Made by a program: the position numbers and the translations under genes. Below, in pieces: positions 31,063 through 41,542 of a DNA stretch of 64,000 nucleotides. Numbering within the stretch: the first letter of the stretch is position 1; each line of letters opens with the position of its first letter. Source of the stretch: Blumeriella jaapii (Eukaryota; Ascomycota; Leotiomycetes; Helotiales; Drepanopezizaceae); the NCBI GenBank assembly GCA_009599575.1, contig VWND01000073.1, forward strand, positions 558,001-622,000. The letters run 5' to 3'. The notes under the pieces were generated by a model that saw only the letters and a program-made list of their open reading frames with translations, was not told where the DNA came from and searched no databases.

Positions 31063-33306
31063 CTAATTACCCCATCCAAGGTTCTCCAGCGTGGATCGAG
31101 CATCACCAGCACTCATGCCGCTGACACCCAACGCGCGAACTTGAGTGCCCTTCCTCAACCTCTGCAGGCCAACCGCCACCTTCCAGCTCTCCTCCTCGCC
31201 AATGACAAAGAGGTACTTCTTACCCTCCTGGTCCCGAATGCTCGCCCGCAAAACGTGCAGCCGCGAGGCCTTCAATTCTCCTGTCTGATTCGCACCATTT
31301 TTGTTAGCCCCAGAAGGCGACGACGAGCCAACAGAAGAACCATAAGCTGAATCAGAACACGCAGATGAACGACTACCATAAGAACTCGCGCTGTAAGCAG
31401 AAGAGGCAGAGGACGCAGCACGCAAACGACAGTTATTCTTGCAGAGCGAAAACATTTCAACAAGCAGCGCGTCGGTCTCTTCGGGTGTGACAGGTTTCTC
31501 CTTATCCAGGCCCCAGAGTCGCCGAGAAGGGGTGGATTTGTGTGATGCAGCAACGCGCGCAGCAGCGCCAGCGGGGTCCTGGCGGAAGGAGGGACACCAT
31601 ACCTCTACGAGTTTCATTGTCCAAGCCTTGATATCCCATTCTCGTTGCGGGACGCCACGGACATCGTCGTCGATGAAGAGACCCTCGGTCGTGATTCTGA
31701 GAACGAGCCCATCGGTTACTGGTCCTATTCCAGAGACGAGTTGTGAGGTCGGTGTCTTAAGGAACGCGTTGTTGAATGCGTACACGGCCTTTATGACAAT
31801 CTTATCGGGATCCTTGGTGCTATACGGACCTCGATGAGAGGGAGGAGGAGTGGTTCGGGAGGTGGAATATGATGCTGCATACGAGGATTCCGAGTACAGG
31901 GAGGATTGTGACTTTCTGTGCTGCATGGGGGTTTTCGGCTTGTCGCAAGGTCGATAGGAGTAAGCGTCGTCTTCAGGATTGTTGTAAGTCTTTGCGCTAG
32001 GTGGAGGTGGAGGCCTCTTGAAAGTAGTAGGTGAGGTTGGATTGGGACGAGGAGGGGGCGGGTTAGAGCGGGGAGGGGGTGGGTTAGGGCGAGGAGCCGG
32101 TGGTGTGGTAGGTCGCCCTTTCGGCCAGGGATTTGTCTTCTCTCCCACGGCGGAGAAGGCGTAAGTGCTTCCCCTGGGCTTGTTTGCCTCTTCTTCGGCT
32201 TTCTTCTTGTCCTGGGCTGCCTTCTCGCGAGCTAGCCGCTCCCGAAGATCCCTCTCCTTTGCCTCCTTGAGTCTCTTTTCCAAGATTTCCAAGTCCTTCC
32301 GCTTCTTCTCAAGAGCCTCTTCCTCCTTTCGTCTCCTCTCTCTCTCTTGAGCTTCGTCTGCCTTGCGCTTCGCCTCTCGAGCTTCTTCTTCAGCTTGACG
32401 TCTGGCCTCGTCGGCTTTTCGTTTAGCTTCAGCGGCTTTGGCATTTGCCTCGTCAGCTTTCTGCTTAGCCTGTCGGGCCTCCTCTTCTCTTCGCTTGGCT
32501 TCGCGAGCTTCGCGCTCCCTAGCCTCTTTCTCTCGAGCTTCACGGATTTTCTTCTCAAGTTCGTCTTTTCGTCTTTTCTCGGCCTCTCTAGCTTTCCGCT
32601 CTTCTTCTTTCCTCTTGGTCTCCTCGCGGGCCTTCTCCCAAGCACTTCTTGCCGATCCACTCGCACCGGTTGGGCCATTCGAGTTTGTATGAGCACCCGC
32701 ACCTCCAGCCGTGTTCGCCCCCGTGGCTCCTGGCGGCGGCCGTTGCCATGAGCTTGGTTTCGGTCCTCCTCCAGGCGTTGGGCCTGCCCCAGGCATTGGG
32801 CCAGCTCCCGGCATTGGTCCTGCACCTGCGCCTGGCCCTCCAGCACCAGGCATTGGTCCGGCCCCAGGGTGTGAGCCCCCAGCGTAACTGTTTGAATGCG
32901 AGCTCGAATATCCATCGGGGTATGGACCGTTGTTCGGACTGGGACCACCGGCATTCCCCCCTCCACCCGGCCCAGGCCCGCCGTCTGCTTGTATCCGACC
33001 TAATGCCCATGCTCCGATACCGACTGCCATCACAAGCATCATCATTCCCGCTCCGCCCGCACCCTTCACGCTGTTCCACCATGTTAGGAGCACAGGATAC
33101 AATGCCGAGCCGATCAGGACTAGCAACAGAGCGGAGGCAAAGCCGGCAGCAAAGCTGTTGACATTGGGCTTCAGCGAGGGTAAGTAGATGAAGCCTCCTC
33201 CAGCCGAGTGCGGAGGCAGGATGAAGATGTCATATTTCCCATCGGGCATCCGTGTGGTTTTAGGATTCGCTCCATGTGGGGGCGGCGGTGGCGGTGGACC
33301 GTCCAT
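31063..33306 (-). CDS. Conserved fungal membrane/coiled-coil protein of unknown function, 747 aa
   Basis: Single exon from the ATG at 33306. Layout: a Pro-rich start (MDGPPPPPPPHGANP); a short region GKYDIFILPPHSAGGGFIYLPSL; two hydrophobic segments at about residues 53-75 (FAAGFASALLLVLIGSALYPVLL) and 86-101 (GMMMLVMAVGIGAWAL); a Gly/Pro/Asn-rich linker; a highly charged Lys/Glu/Arg/Ala coiled coil of about 160 residues (220-380); a Pro-rich stretch; and a globular C-terminal domain from about residue 500 with KIVIKAVYAFNNAFLKTPTSQLVSGIGPVTDGLVL-type sequence, split by a Ser-rich insert, ending EEESWKVAVGLQRLRKGTQVRALGVSG. This looks like an organelle-membrane protein with a cytosolic rod. 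I cannot name the function. Confidence 0.8.
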   Translation of the reverse strand: MDGPPPPPPPHGANPKTTRMPDGKYDIFILPPHSAGGGFIYLPSLKPNVNSFAAGFASALLLVLIGSALYPVLLTWWNSVKGAGGAGMMMLVMAVGIGAWALGRIQADGGPGPGGGGNAGGPSPNNGPYPDGYSSSHSNSYAGGSHPGAGPMPGAGGPGAGAGPMPGAGPMPGAGPTPGGGPKPSSWQRPPPGATGANTAGGAGAHTNSNGPTGASGSARSAWEKAREETKRKEEERKAREAEKRRKDELEKKIREAREKEAREREAREAKRREEEARQAKQKADEANAKAAEAKRKADEARRQAEEEAREAKRKADEAQERERRRKEEEALEKKRKDLEILEKRLKEAKERDLRERLAREKAAQDKKKAEEEANKPRGSTYAFSAVGEKTNPWPKGRPTTPPAPRPNPPPPRSNPPPPRPNPTSPTTFKRPPPPPSAKTYNNPEDDAYSYRPCDKPKTPMQHRKSQSSLYSESSYAASYSTSRTTPPPSHRGPYSTKDPDKIVIKAVYAFNNAFLKTPTSQLVSGIGPVTDGLVLRITTEGLFIDDDVRGVPQREWDIKAWTMKLVEVWCPSFRQDPAGAAARVAASHKSTPSRRLWGLDKEKPVTPEETDALLVEMFSLCKNNCRLRAASSASSAYSASSYGSRSSACSDSAYGSSVGSSSPSGANKNGANQTGELKASRLHVLRASIRDQEGKKYLFVIGEEESWKVAVGLQRLRKGTQVRALGVSGMSAGDARSTLENLGWGN

Positions 33307-35122
33307 CGCTGCGGTGTGGTTCTACCGAATCGAGGTTGTTGTGCACGCCGGCAAAATGGGTGAAAAGTAAGTCTCGAGGGGTGACGGTCAGTCTCGGATG
33401 GTGGTTTCGCAAAGGAAGGGTATCAAATCATTAAAGTTCGTAAACACAACGGTCTGTGGACGTCAGCGGCCACTCACTTCGTTGTTAACAGAGGGGGAAA
33501 GGACTAGATGTCAACATGCCTCGAAAGAAAACAGAGCACAAGACGCCGAATCAACACGACACGACACGACACGCTGGCAAAGAGGGGCTCCACTCCCAAC
33601 TCCCCATGTAACCAGAGGAGTGTCTCTGCAACGGTTGCACCCTTTCGGTTGGGTGGGTGTCGAGAGGGGTTGAGGAAATGGACGTGAACGTGAACGTGGC
33701 GTTCGAGAGAGTGAGACCAAGCCGAGTGTTTACTTGTCGAGTAAAAAAGCCTCTAGCGCTGGCTTGCCGTTGCCGCCAATAATGCTGCATGCACGTGCTA
33801 CCCCACCACCCTAGTGCGCCCGGGTCCGACTCCGGATTCTTCAAGACTCAATCACAATCACAATCACTGACACAATCACAATCACAATCATTCAATCAAT
33901 CAATCTTCATCGAGGCATTCTGCAACTGCTGACGCTGACAGTCTCACTGCTTTTCTTCGGCATTTCTTACCACTTCGGCATGCATCCATCTTATACATCT
34001 CACCAATCCTCTCACGCTCATCTGCAGGTCCACGACTCTCGATTCTACTGTACAATTCTACGGCATCAAAGCTGACGGACGCGAAGCCCACAAACCGTCC
34101 GCCAATGCCACTCACCGCTGCGGTGTGGCCCTGTGGAAGCGTGAGAGGCACCGCGAGAGGCACCGCGTTACATGAATACCTATCGGCTGCAAACAACAAG
34201 TGAACAGAGAGATCAAGAAAGCCTCAAGGAGACCGTCAGCGTTTCCCCCGAGTAGTACCCACCCTCACAGCAGCCAAGGGCGACCAGGTCAAGGGCCGTT
34301 CCGTCCTCTCGGACGCTGCCATGGACCGCGCGCCGTGCGATTTGGCTGCAGCGAATCGGAAGCGCTTGGGGTTACTTTTTTCGAGTCGTTGCCATGGCGA
34401 CTGCAGACGCCGTCGAGAGGGGAGACGGGAGTGACGATCAGCAAAAGCTGGGCCGGCGGCACAGCACATCACATCCAAGGCCGCATGTCGGAGTCAGCGG
34501 GTCTGACAATCTGGGATGAGCATCTGCCGGACCCGGTCGCTGGGTGAGTATCCATCAATGCTTCAGTAGGCCGGCCCTGTGAAGGTCGGTCCTTGAAGGA
34601 ATCTTCCAAGTTACACAATCAGTAAGTAGGCCAGAGTCTGGGTTGCTGTAAACAGTCTACTTCTCGCGTGACCGAGCCACTTCACTGATAATACAGTCAG
34701 CACCCAGCCCCAAATCGTTGGGCCAGCTGAGAATTGGTTAAATTAGGAAAGTACCTAGTCTTGTTCCACTTGTACCACTGGACCCAAGAACTCAAGAACG
34801 CAAAGCGGCGGTTAGAAAAATTGATGCAAAGCTGCAAGTGGGAAAATTCTATCTATGCCTTGGAAACACTATGAAGGCCAAGCGAAGAAACAAAAAAGAT
34901 GCTCGAATTGAAATCAATACAGTCGGTAGAAGATATCATAGTACTGGAATTGTATGTAATATACTAATAGTGGGCTGCCTGCCATTCTGTTGATCCGCCC
35001 GACATGTGACGTGCCGAAGTACTACCGGAGGGTATGCCAAGCCTTCTTTCAATACATGTGTATCGCATCCACTAAAAAGTTTCTTTCCAGTGCAATCCTC
35101 AGGTAAAAGTCCACTTCACAGT
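33307..35122. other. Intergenic, short tandem repeats, nothing else recognised
   Basis: 1.8 kb between two divergent genes, so both promoters lie here. CACAAT/AATC repeats are at 33845-33902. The frames at 33900-34550 are short and unconvincing. Confidence 0.5.
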
Positions 35123-36070
35123 ATGTCAACGCGCAAACACAACGAGTTCCTCGACGCCGGAGAGAGCGAGGATGACCAGAGCCAAGGCTACGACTCGGAA
35201 ATCGAGGACTTGAAGAAGGGTGGGAGGAGCCCCAAGCGGAGGAAGGTCGACAGCGATGCGAGCGAAGATGAAGAACTAGACGACAACTCCGAGCAAAAGA
35301 CTCAGGGTATCTCGAAAGACGCGGCTGCCCCGCCAGAGAAGAGCCGGAAAGAAGATGACGCTTCAGAGCTTCCGGGCGTATCGAAGCCGCTCACCAAGAA
35401 GAACCTGGTCGCAAGCGCAGCCGCCATCAAGAAGTCCGGCGTCGTCTACCTCTCCAGAATACCACCCTTCATGAAGCCGCAAAAGCTCCGATCGCTACTC
35501 GAGCCATACGGCGCCATCAATCGTATCTTCATGACGCCAGAAGATCCCGCTTCGCATACCCGTCGCGTGCGCAATGGAGGGAACAAGAAGCGCTCCTTCG
35601 TGGACGGCTGGGTCGAGTTCGTGAACAAGGCTCATGCGAAACATGCTTGCGAGCTGCTGAACGCAAAGACCATCGGAGGAAAGAAGGGCACGTATTACCA
35701 CGACGACGTCTGGAACCTGCTATATCTGAAGGGCTTCAAGTGGAACAATCTGACGGAGCAGATTGCGGCCGAGAACGCCGAGCGGGCGAGCCGGATGCGG
35801 GCGGAGATCAGCAAGACGACGAAGGAGAACAAGGAATTCGTGCAGAATGTGGAGAGAGCGAAGATGCTGGAGACGATGGAAGCGAAGAAGGCTGAGAAGC
35901 GGAGGAAGGAAATGGATAAAGCTGCGAGCGAGGGAGTGGTCACGGTTGCGAAGGTCGAGAAGAAGGGCGGAGAGCGCCCGCGACAATTCAAGCAGACCCA
36001 GGTTGCGACGAAGAAGAGGCCGGCAGAACAGCCAGATCAGGTAAAGAGGGTCTTGAGCAAGATTTTTTAA
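35123..36070 (+). CDS. ESF2: ESF2/ABT1 pre-rRNA processing RNA-binding protein, 315 aa
   Basis: A nucleolar factor of the small-subunit processome, needed for early 18S pre-rRNA cleavage. It is a single exon. The acidic Ser-rich N-terminus (about 1-100) carries a basic nuclear signal GRSPKRRKVD. The RRM core follows: GVVYLSRIPPFMKPQKLRSLLEPYGAINRIFMTPED, then KRSFVDGWVEFVNKAHAKHACELLNAKTIGGKKG. The family-specific block YYHDDVWNLLYLKGFKWNNLTEQIAAENA identifies ESF2/ABT1. The C-terminal third is a charged helix (about 215-280) that ends KRVLSKIF. The ATG at 35123 was chosen because upstream in-frame residues are not conserved. No frameshift is needed. Confidence 0.95.
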   Translation: MSTRKHNEFLDAGESEDDQSQGYDSEIEDLKKGGRSPKRRKVDSDASEDEELDDNSEQKTQGISKDAAAPPEKSRKEDDASELPGVSKPLTKKNLVASAAAIKKSGVVYLSRIPPFMKPQKLRSLLEPYGAINRIFMTPEDPASHTRRVRNGGNKKRSFVDGWVEFVNKAHAKHACELLNAKTIGGKKGTYYHDDVWNLLYLKGFKWNNLTEQIAAENAERASRMRAEISKTTKENKEFVQNVERAKMLETMEAKKAEKRRKEMDKAASEGVVTVAKVEKKGGERPRQFKQTQVATKKRPAEQPDQVKRVLSKIF

Positions 36071-38082
36071 ATCACACCTAGGCTGTCGAATGCAAACCAC
36101 ATCAGCGTTGCCGAAAGGCCCACCGGTTTTCTTGAATCATCTTGGGCACTGAACCAGAGCGATAGTCATTTATCAAGGTGAGGATGCTTATTTTACAGGC
36201 TTGGTTGTTTTTGCATCCAGTGCGAGAAACCGAGGGATTCTCTCCCCCCCCTCCCCCCCCTATTGTATTTTGCCTCTGACATAGATCAGAGCAACACTCT
36301 CCATCTCATCACCATCAGGGCCACAAATTTCTGGTGGTGTACTTGAGTAACACCGGGTCATGTGCTAATCTGATTCGAACCCTCCCCTCCGGGTTTAGAG
36401 GGTTTTCAAGGGGCAACCTGCGGCTGGAAACAGCGACGTTGGGCCGGAGTCTTTGCCCATTTTGGTAATTCCAGTGTACAAGTTGTGTTTGAGATTCTCG
36501 GTTCTGTTCAATTCGGGTTTGTTTACATGAAAGCGAGCCGTGTCGTTCTGGAACCCGGGCTAGCTTGCGCCCCTACCTGATTCCCGACCACCCAAAGCCC
36601 TTCCGCCGAATCGGTCTTGTCCATGTCGTCAAGCAGCCCGATCTGCAGCAGAGCTGTTGGGCTCCTTTGCCTTGGGTTTAACACTCACGAGACCTGAAGC
36701 CTACGAGCAAGAACGGCGAAGACGAAGCAGAGCAAGCAAGTCTGCACGAAAAGCATCACGGCGCACTCAACACACACGGTTCCAAGGCAGAAGGAAATCC
36801 CCCTCCCCGCCCTGTTATCGTACCGAAGATCCGCAGGTCTATGACTACAATGTCACTTTTGTGCCCTTAATTTCTTTTATGTATGAACCCTAGTACAAAC
36901 CGGTACAGGTCCCTCGACACCTGATATAAGAACGGTTCGAGCATCTGACAGAGCCATGAAATGGACAAGAATTGTATGTACAGATGTAATCATAGAAATA
37001 ATACTGTACATATAACTACCAGTGCAGAGATCTTAAACTTAAGAATATTAGACGGTGGTAAAGCCGAACTCGAAAAAATCTTATCTAAGCTAGGCAAAAA
37101 GCTATATAGATGTTCTAGATTAGCCTTAGATATTAACTCTACTGAAGTAGACTCGAAATCACTACCAAGACTCGCATTAAATGTTAACCCTGTTGGAATA
37201 GGCTCGAAATCAGTACTAAAACTCGCATCAGATACACATTCCACTGCAGTAAGCATGAAGTTCATGCATCTGCGTGTGTAGACGGAAGCCCGATATTCGG
37301 CCGGAGGGAAGCTCTGTTGATACACAGATCTGTGCAGGTGTGCACTCGGTGGATGACGTTATGATGTACCAAATTCGTCTTCAAGCTGACTGGCAGGTAG
37401 TTGCGCAGTGAGCCGTCCCAGCAAGGCCTGGATGGATGGCAGATCAGCTCGGCGAACCGAAGGAACCGGGAGCTCGAGCTCGAGCTCGAAGGACGACGGC
37501 ATCATGGGCCTTTCTTTCTCCCTTCAGGGGGGAATGCGTAATTCGTCTCCTGTTTTGAGAAGCAAGATGCCGTCTGGTGAGCGTGACATGGAAGGCCGTC
37601 GTCGTATGGCAATATAGGTAGAGACTTTGCCAGCTCGTCTGCATCTAGCCTTGTTATGCCGCGCCTCATATTTCGCGTTGGAATTTTCAAGGGAAGTTCC
37701 CATCGCTCGTGGTCGAATGCAAACTAGAGCTTCGGCGAGGATGGGCGGACTTGAGACGGCAAGATCAAGAAACGCTCAAGACAGCAGCAGTAAATCCACA
37801 GAGCAAGAAGACAGATATCAGACGGGATGAACGATGCAAATTTCGCTCACAGCACGGAAAGGGCTACACCCTACCCCCCCGCCCCTGGAATACGAAAGGC
37901 TCTTCTAACAAACGTACTAGGCGTACTGGTATTATGCAAAAAATGTCCGCCTCGGATCAAGACAAATTGGGTGAACCAGAACTCCGGGCTAATGCGCAAT
38001 CTCGATCCCATCGCCACGTAGATACAGAGCCTCGTCGCCCTTGCGAGAAGAATCCACGTTGCCAGGAAGAAAAACAAGCAGC
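36071..38082. other. Intergenic between convergent genes; contains a 51-bp triplicate repeat
   Basis: 2 kb with the 3' flanks of ESF2 and VAM7. No gene is recognised. 36960-37280 is AT-rich and holds the 51-bp repeat. Confidence 0.5.
37118..37258. repeat. Imperfect 51-bp tandem repeat, three copies, inside a 106-codon open frame
   Basis: ACTCGAAATC at 37151 and GCTCGAAATC at 37202 mark the period. Three diverged copies can be followed. Because 51 is divisible by three, the plus-strand frame 36961-37281 stays open and would encode 17-residue repeats. Whether it is expressed is unknown. Confidence 0.7.
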
Positions 38083-39203
38083 TCAAGATATCTTGCCTAT
38101 CCTCGTCTTCGCAACGTTGATCTTCCCACCAAGCCGATCCACATCTTCGTCGACCCTCTTCAGCATCTCATTCTGCAGCTCCAACTCCCCGTGGATGGCC
38201 AGTCCCATCTCTCTCTGCCGCGCACGATCTTCGCTAGCTCGTCCACGTCCAAATCCTGATCGGCCATCATCTGTTTCTGTAACTGCAGCACGCCTTCGTT
38301 GTCCAATTCTCTCGTCTTGTCCGTCTCGGGTACTGGTGCCCCAAGAACTCTTCCGCCCGGCCTCGATACGTTAGGTCCGAAAAGCGCATTCTTGTCTTGT
38401 TGCGTAGCAGCAGCACTGCCGGTCCCACTCCCCTTGTGCTGCCCCTTGACCGCAAGACTAACAGCCAGCTTCTCCAACCCCTCCTTCTCAACCTTTGCAC
38501 TACCCAACAGATCCCTCCGTCTCCTCAGCTCCCCAGCCCCGACCCTCCCCTCGTGCCCTCTCTTCTCCCCCTCACTCATGATCTTCAAGCCCTCCTCCAG
38601 GTTCCCCAGCAAGCCTCCAGCTTTGACGAGACACCTCTTCGCATTAGCACCGGCCTCGTGTTGCGCCTGCGGGCTCATCGCCCCATCCCTGCGCCCCAGA
38701 TGTAACCTCGCATCGTGCAGCTGGCCCTTCATCTCCCGGTGCAGATCCAACCAGACCCCTGGATCAGAAGCGACCTGGCCAGCATTCTGCACCCCAAGTC
38801 GCTGGCTCGCCTGCACCAACTCATTCCGCGCGCTGCTTCCACTGCCACTCGAACTGGGCAGGTTCAGGAAGCTCCGCCACACGCTCGTCTCGCGCCACCT
38901 CTTGTCCGGGCTTTCGGCGATAGCTCGCAGGTACGCCTCGAGACCTTTCCGCCGCGTCTCCGTGAGCTCGGGCGAGGAGGCCGTGGATTTGAACCAAGAT
39001 TTCCCGGGGAGCGGAGCGGGAGGCGGCGAGGCGACGATGGATGTCAGGGAAGAGTGCAGGGTCGCAAAGTCCGAGTAGCGTTTCTGTATGACGAAGGTGC
39101 GGAGAGGGAGGCGGAGAGAGATATTATACAGGGTGTACGGCTTGGTGTTTTGGTCTGCGGAGAGAATGGTGGAGGGAATAGACAGCTCGATGGGGGGCGC
39201 CAT
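38083..39203 (-). CDS. VAM7: VAM7-like vacuolar Qc-SNARE with PX domain, one apparent frameshift
   Basis: A soluble SNARE recruited to the vacuole by PI3P for homotypic fusion. Single exon, ATG at 39203 (MAPPIELSIPSTIL). The PX domain spans about residues 1-120: LRLPLRTFVIQKRYSDFATLHSSL, PPPAPLPGKSWF, TETRRKGLEAYLRAI, RETSVWRSFLNLP. A middle helical region is followed by the SNARE helix: LQLQKQMMADQDLDVDELAKIVR, then RQREMGLAIHGELELQNEML and KRVDEDVDRLG, with the zero-layer Gln. The frame slips at about 38217-38224, exactly before RQREMG; one added base gives 373 residues and the stop at 38083. Without it, the SNARE helix would end halfway. The next ATG upstream (39275) adds a tail that is not typical. 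Confidence 0.88.
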
Positions 39204-39870
39204 GATGGCTATGAAGTTGTGGTGCGAGCTGGGCAGTTGAATAGTCAGCTTGGGTTGGTAGGAGAAGAATAACACGAGTTGTGACGATCGTATATGGACG
39301 AGACTGGTGGTAGTTGTTGTTGGTGTTGTTGGTGTTGATGGTGTTGATGGTGTTGATGGATTGGTTCAGGATGTACGACACGACTTGATGTCAGCCTGCT
39401 TGACGTTGTGACATGGGTCTTGCTTGGCGGCAGTAAGCACCGCCCAGAGCTCAAGACTTCCTGCGCAAACTAACATTAGAAAGTTCTACAGTACAGTAGT
39501 ACTGTACTACGAATGGGGAGTAATCGCTCTCGAAGAAGCTAAATTTAAGCTCAATAGCTTGTGCTCACATTGATATGGTACGGTATCACAAAGTTGGGCA
39601 ATTACAGTACCACTCCGTAGTTGTCTCACACAGGTACCAGCATGCTTGTTCGTGAATGTATCATTCCTGAAATCCTCTATCAGATTTGGCATGCGAATGG
39701 TATCAACACGCCCACATGAATCTTTGGACCTCTTGGTTCTTGCTTTGCATTGACCTCCGAATGCTCGAGCTAACTCCGAATGCTAAAGAAAACTGATCCT
39801 GCCGCCGGGCAGGTCGCGTGCTCACCCGCCCCCACCATCCGTGAAGTCGTCAACAGTCATTAAGGGGAAT
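39204..39870. other. Intergenic, VAM7 promoter side
   Basis: A GTTGTTGGT triplet-type microsatellite (39305-39355) lies close upstream of VAM7. CAGTACAGTAGTACTGTACT is at about 39487. Nothing else is recognised. Confidence 0.5.
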
Positions 39871-40818
39871 CTAAAACGTCTCTTGGTCATCAAGCCCTTC
39901 CGCCTCGGCCGGGATCTCGAATCCGTCCTCCGTAGAATACAGGATGGTCTGGATATGCTTGATCAGACCGTCCTCCTGTTTCTCGATCTCCGGGTCCTCC
40001 TCGCACGCTTGCTGGACCAACAATTCGATATCTCGGAGCTTGCTGAAGTAGAAGTCCCTCTCGCGCTCAAGGCCTTGCACCGTCTCTTTGAGAGTGTTGT
40101 TCTCCGACTGAAGAGCCGCACTCCCTGCTCCTCCTGCTACGCCTACTCTTGGACGTCCCGTGGTAGGTGTTGTGCCTCTCTTGCCTGCGCCGGCCGAGGT
40201 TCGTGGGGTCGGGGCAGAGGCTGGGGGAGGAGCGCCGGAACCGCGTCGCCGGGCCACTGCATCGTAGTCACCACCCGGGAAGTACTGGTCCCAATACCTC
40301 TTGGACCACTGTAGAAACTCGAGGTTGTCTTGCATCTTGCACTTTATGAGTTGTTCAACGTTGACAGGCCGGTCGATGCCGTGACGAGTGAAGCAATCTA
40401 GAGAAGGGGGAAAAAATGCAAGTCAGTGTTTTGTTTGCGGGGTTTGGCCGAGGAGTAGATGTCGTACTTTGAAGGATTTTGAAGTTCTGCAGATATGCAT
40501 ACTCGGTGTTGACATTGAACTTGACTCTAGACATGGGGACATCGAGGTAAATGCTGTCGAAGATCTGGCACAGGGCGGCTCTGGATGCTGTCAGTATGAC
40601 TGTGGGCACGAGGCAAACCGGGGAGTGCTCCGCGGGGGAGGGGTCGAACACACCCAGTTCCACATTGCTCGACCTTGGTTATATTCAGCTGGAGCAGATT
40701 ATTGAGCCATGCTACAAGCTCTTGTCTGTGTACAACGGCGTTAGAACCCGAGGCTGCATCTGTTGAACTTGCGCGCCGCGACTGCGACTGCGACTGCGAC
40801 TGACCTTGATTCGCCCAT
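39871..40818 (-). CDS. BIM1: EB1-family microtubule plus-end protein (BIM1/Mal3), 241 aa
   Basis: Binds growing microtubule plus ends and recruits other tip proteins. Four exons: 40818-40805 (14 nt), 40725-40654, 40580-40468, 40397-39871; the sum is 726 nt in frame. The calponin-homology domain covers about residues 1-115: MGESRQELVAWLNNLLQLNI, EQCGTGAALCQIFDSIY, VPMSRVKFNVNTEYAYLQNF, RHGIDRPVNVEQLIKCKMQD, and LEFLQWSKRYWDQYFPGGDYDA. A Pro/Thr/Ala-rich linker leads to the EB1 dimerisation domain ENNTLKETVQGLERERDFYF and SKLRDIELLVQQ. A full-length, unbroken gene. The first coding exon holds only 4 codons plus 2 nt, and intron 1 begins with repeated GCAGTC units beside the donor. Confidence 0.95.
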
Positions 40819-41542
40819 CTTGAAGTCGTACGGAGAGATCTAGGGGACGAAGTGGTGGCAGAGGTATTTGTGGTATTCAGATGCCGGGTGAGTTGGTACA
40901 TTGACCTTTGAAGCTGGGTATCATTCGCGGGCGCTGGGAACTTGTGTATGGGGAGATGAAGGTGCAGGTGAAATTCTTCCACCGATGTTGCATTGAGATT
41001 CGAGACGACACCACAAATCGCTAAGGCAACGGTGCACGTGAAAAATGGGCCGACGCCCAGGGGTCGGCTAGGGTGAAGGAAAGACATATGGATGGGCAAC
41101 TCATAGGTCGCAGTGATATTGGTCATTTCAGCAAACAGAAACAGTGTTACACCATTGGTGGGTGATACGAGTTGCCACACTACTTGTCAGGGGCGGTCGG
41201 CTCGTATGTGTATTGCATCTACAGTTGTAGAGCCCGGAATCCGAAATGAATGTCATGAGGCTACAGTCAACAAAGACGCGAGTCGCACTTGGTCATTTGT
41301 GTTGGCAATGATTATATAAGTGCTTGCGTCTCGTCTACACGAGATGCCAATGTCGATCCCGAAAATGCGAGTCATCCAACCCCCCCTATACTCCAGCCAT
41401 GTGTGATTTGATGCACCAAACTCCGCCAATGACGCCCCTTTGGATGCCCAAAAATGGATATCAGTATCTACAGCAGAGAATGCTATCTCACGAACTGGAA
41501 AAAAGAAAGCCATATCATCCAATACCAAACAGCAGTACCGGA
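40819..41542. other. Intergenic, nothing recognised
   Basis: BIM1 promoter and the 3' flank of the GH55 gene. The open frames are antisense or random in composition. Confidence 0.5.

Noticed and set aside
34200..34547. 115-codon plus-strand open frame
   Set aside because: No protein-like pattern and no start context or splice support.
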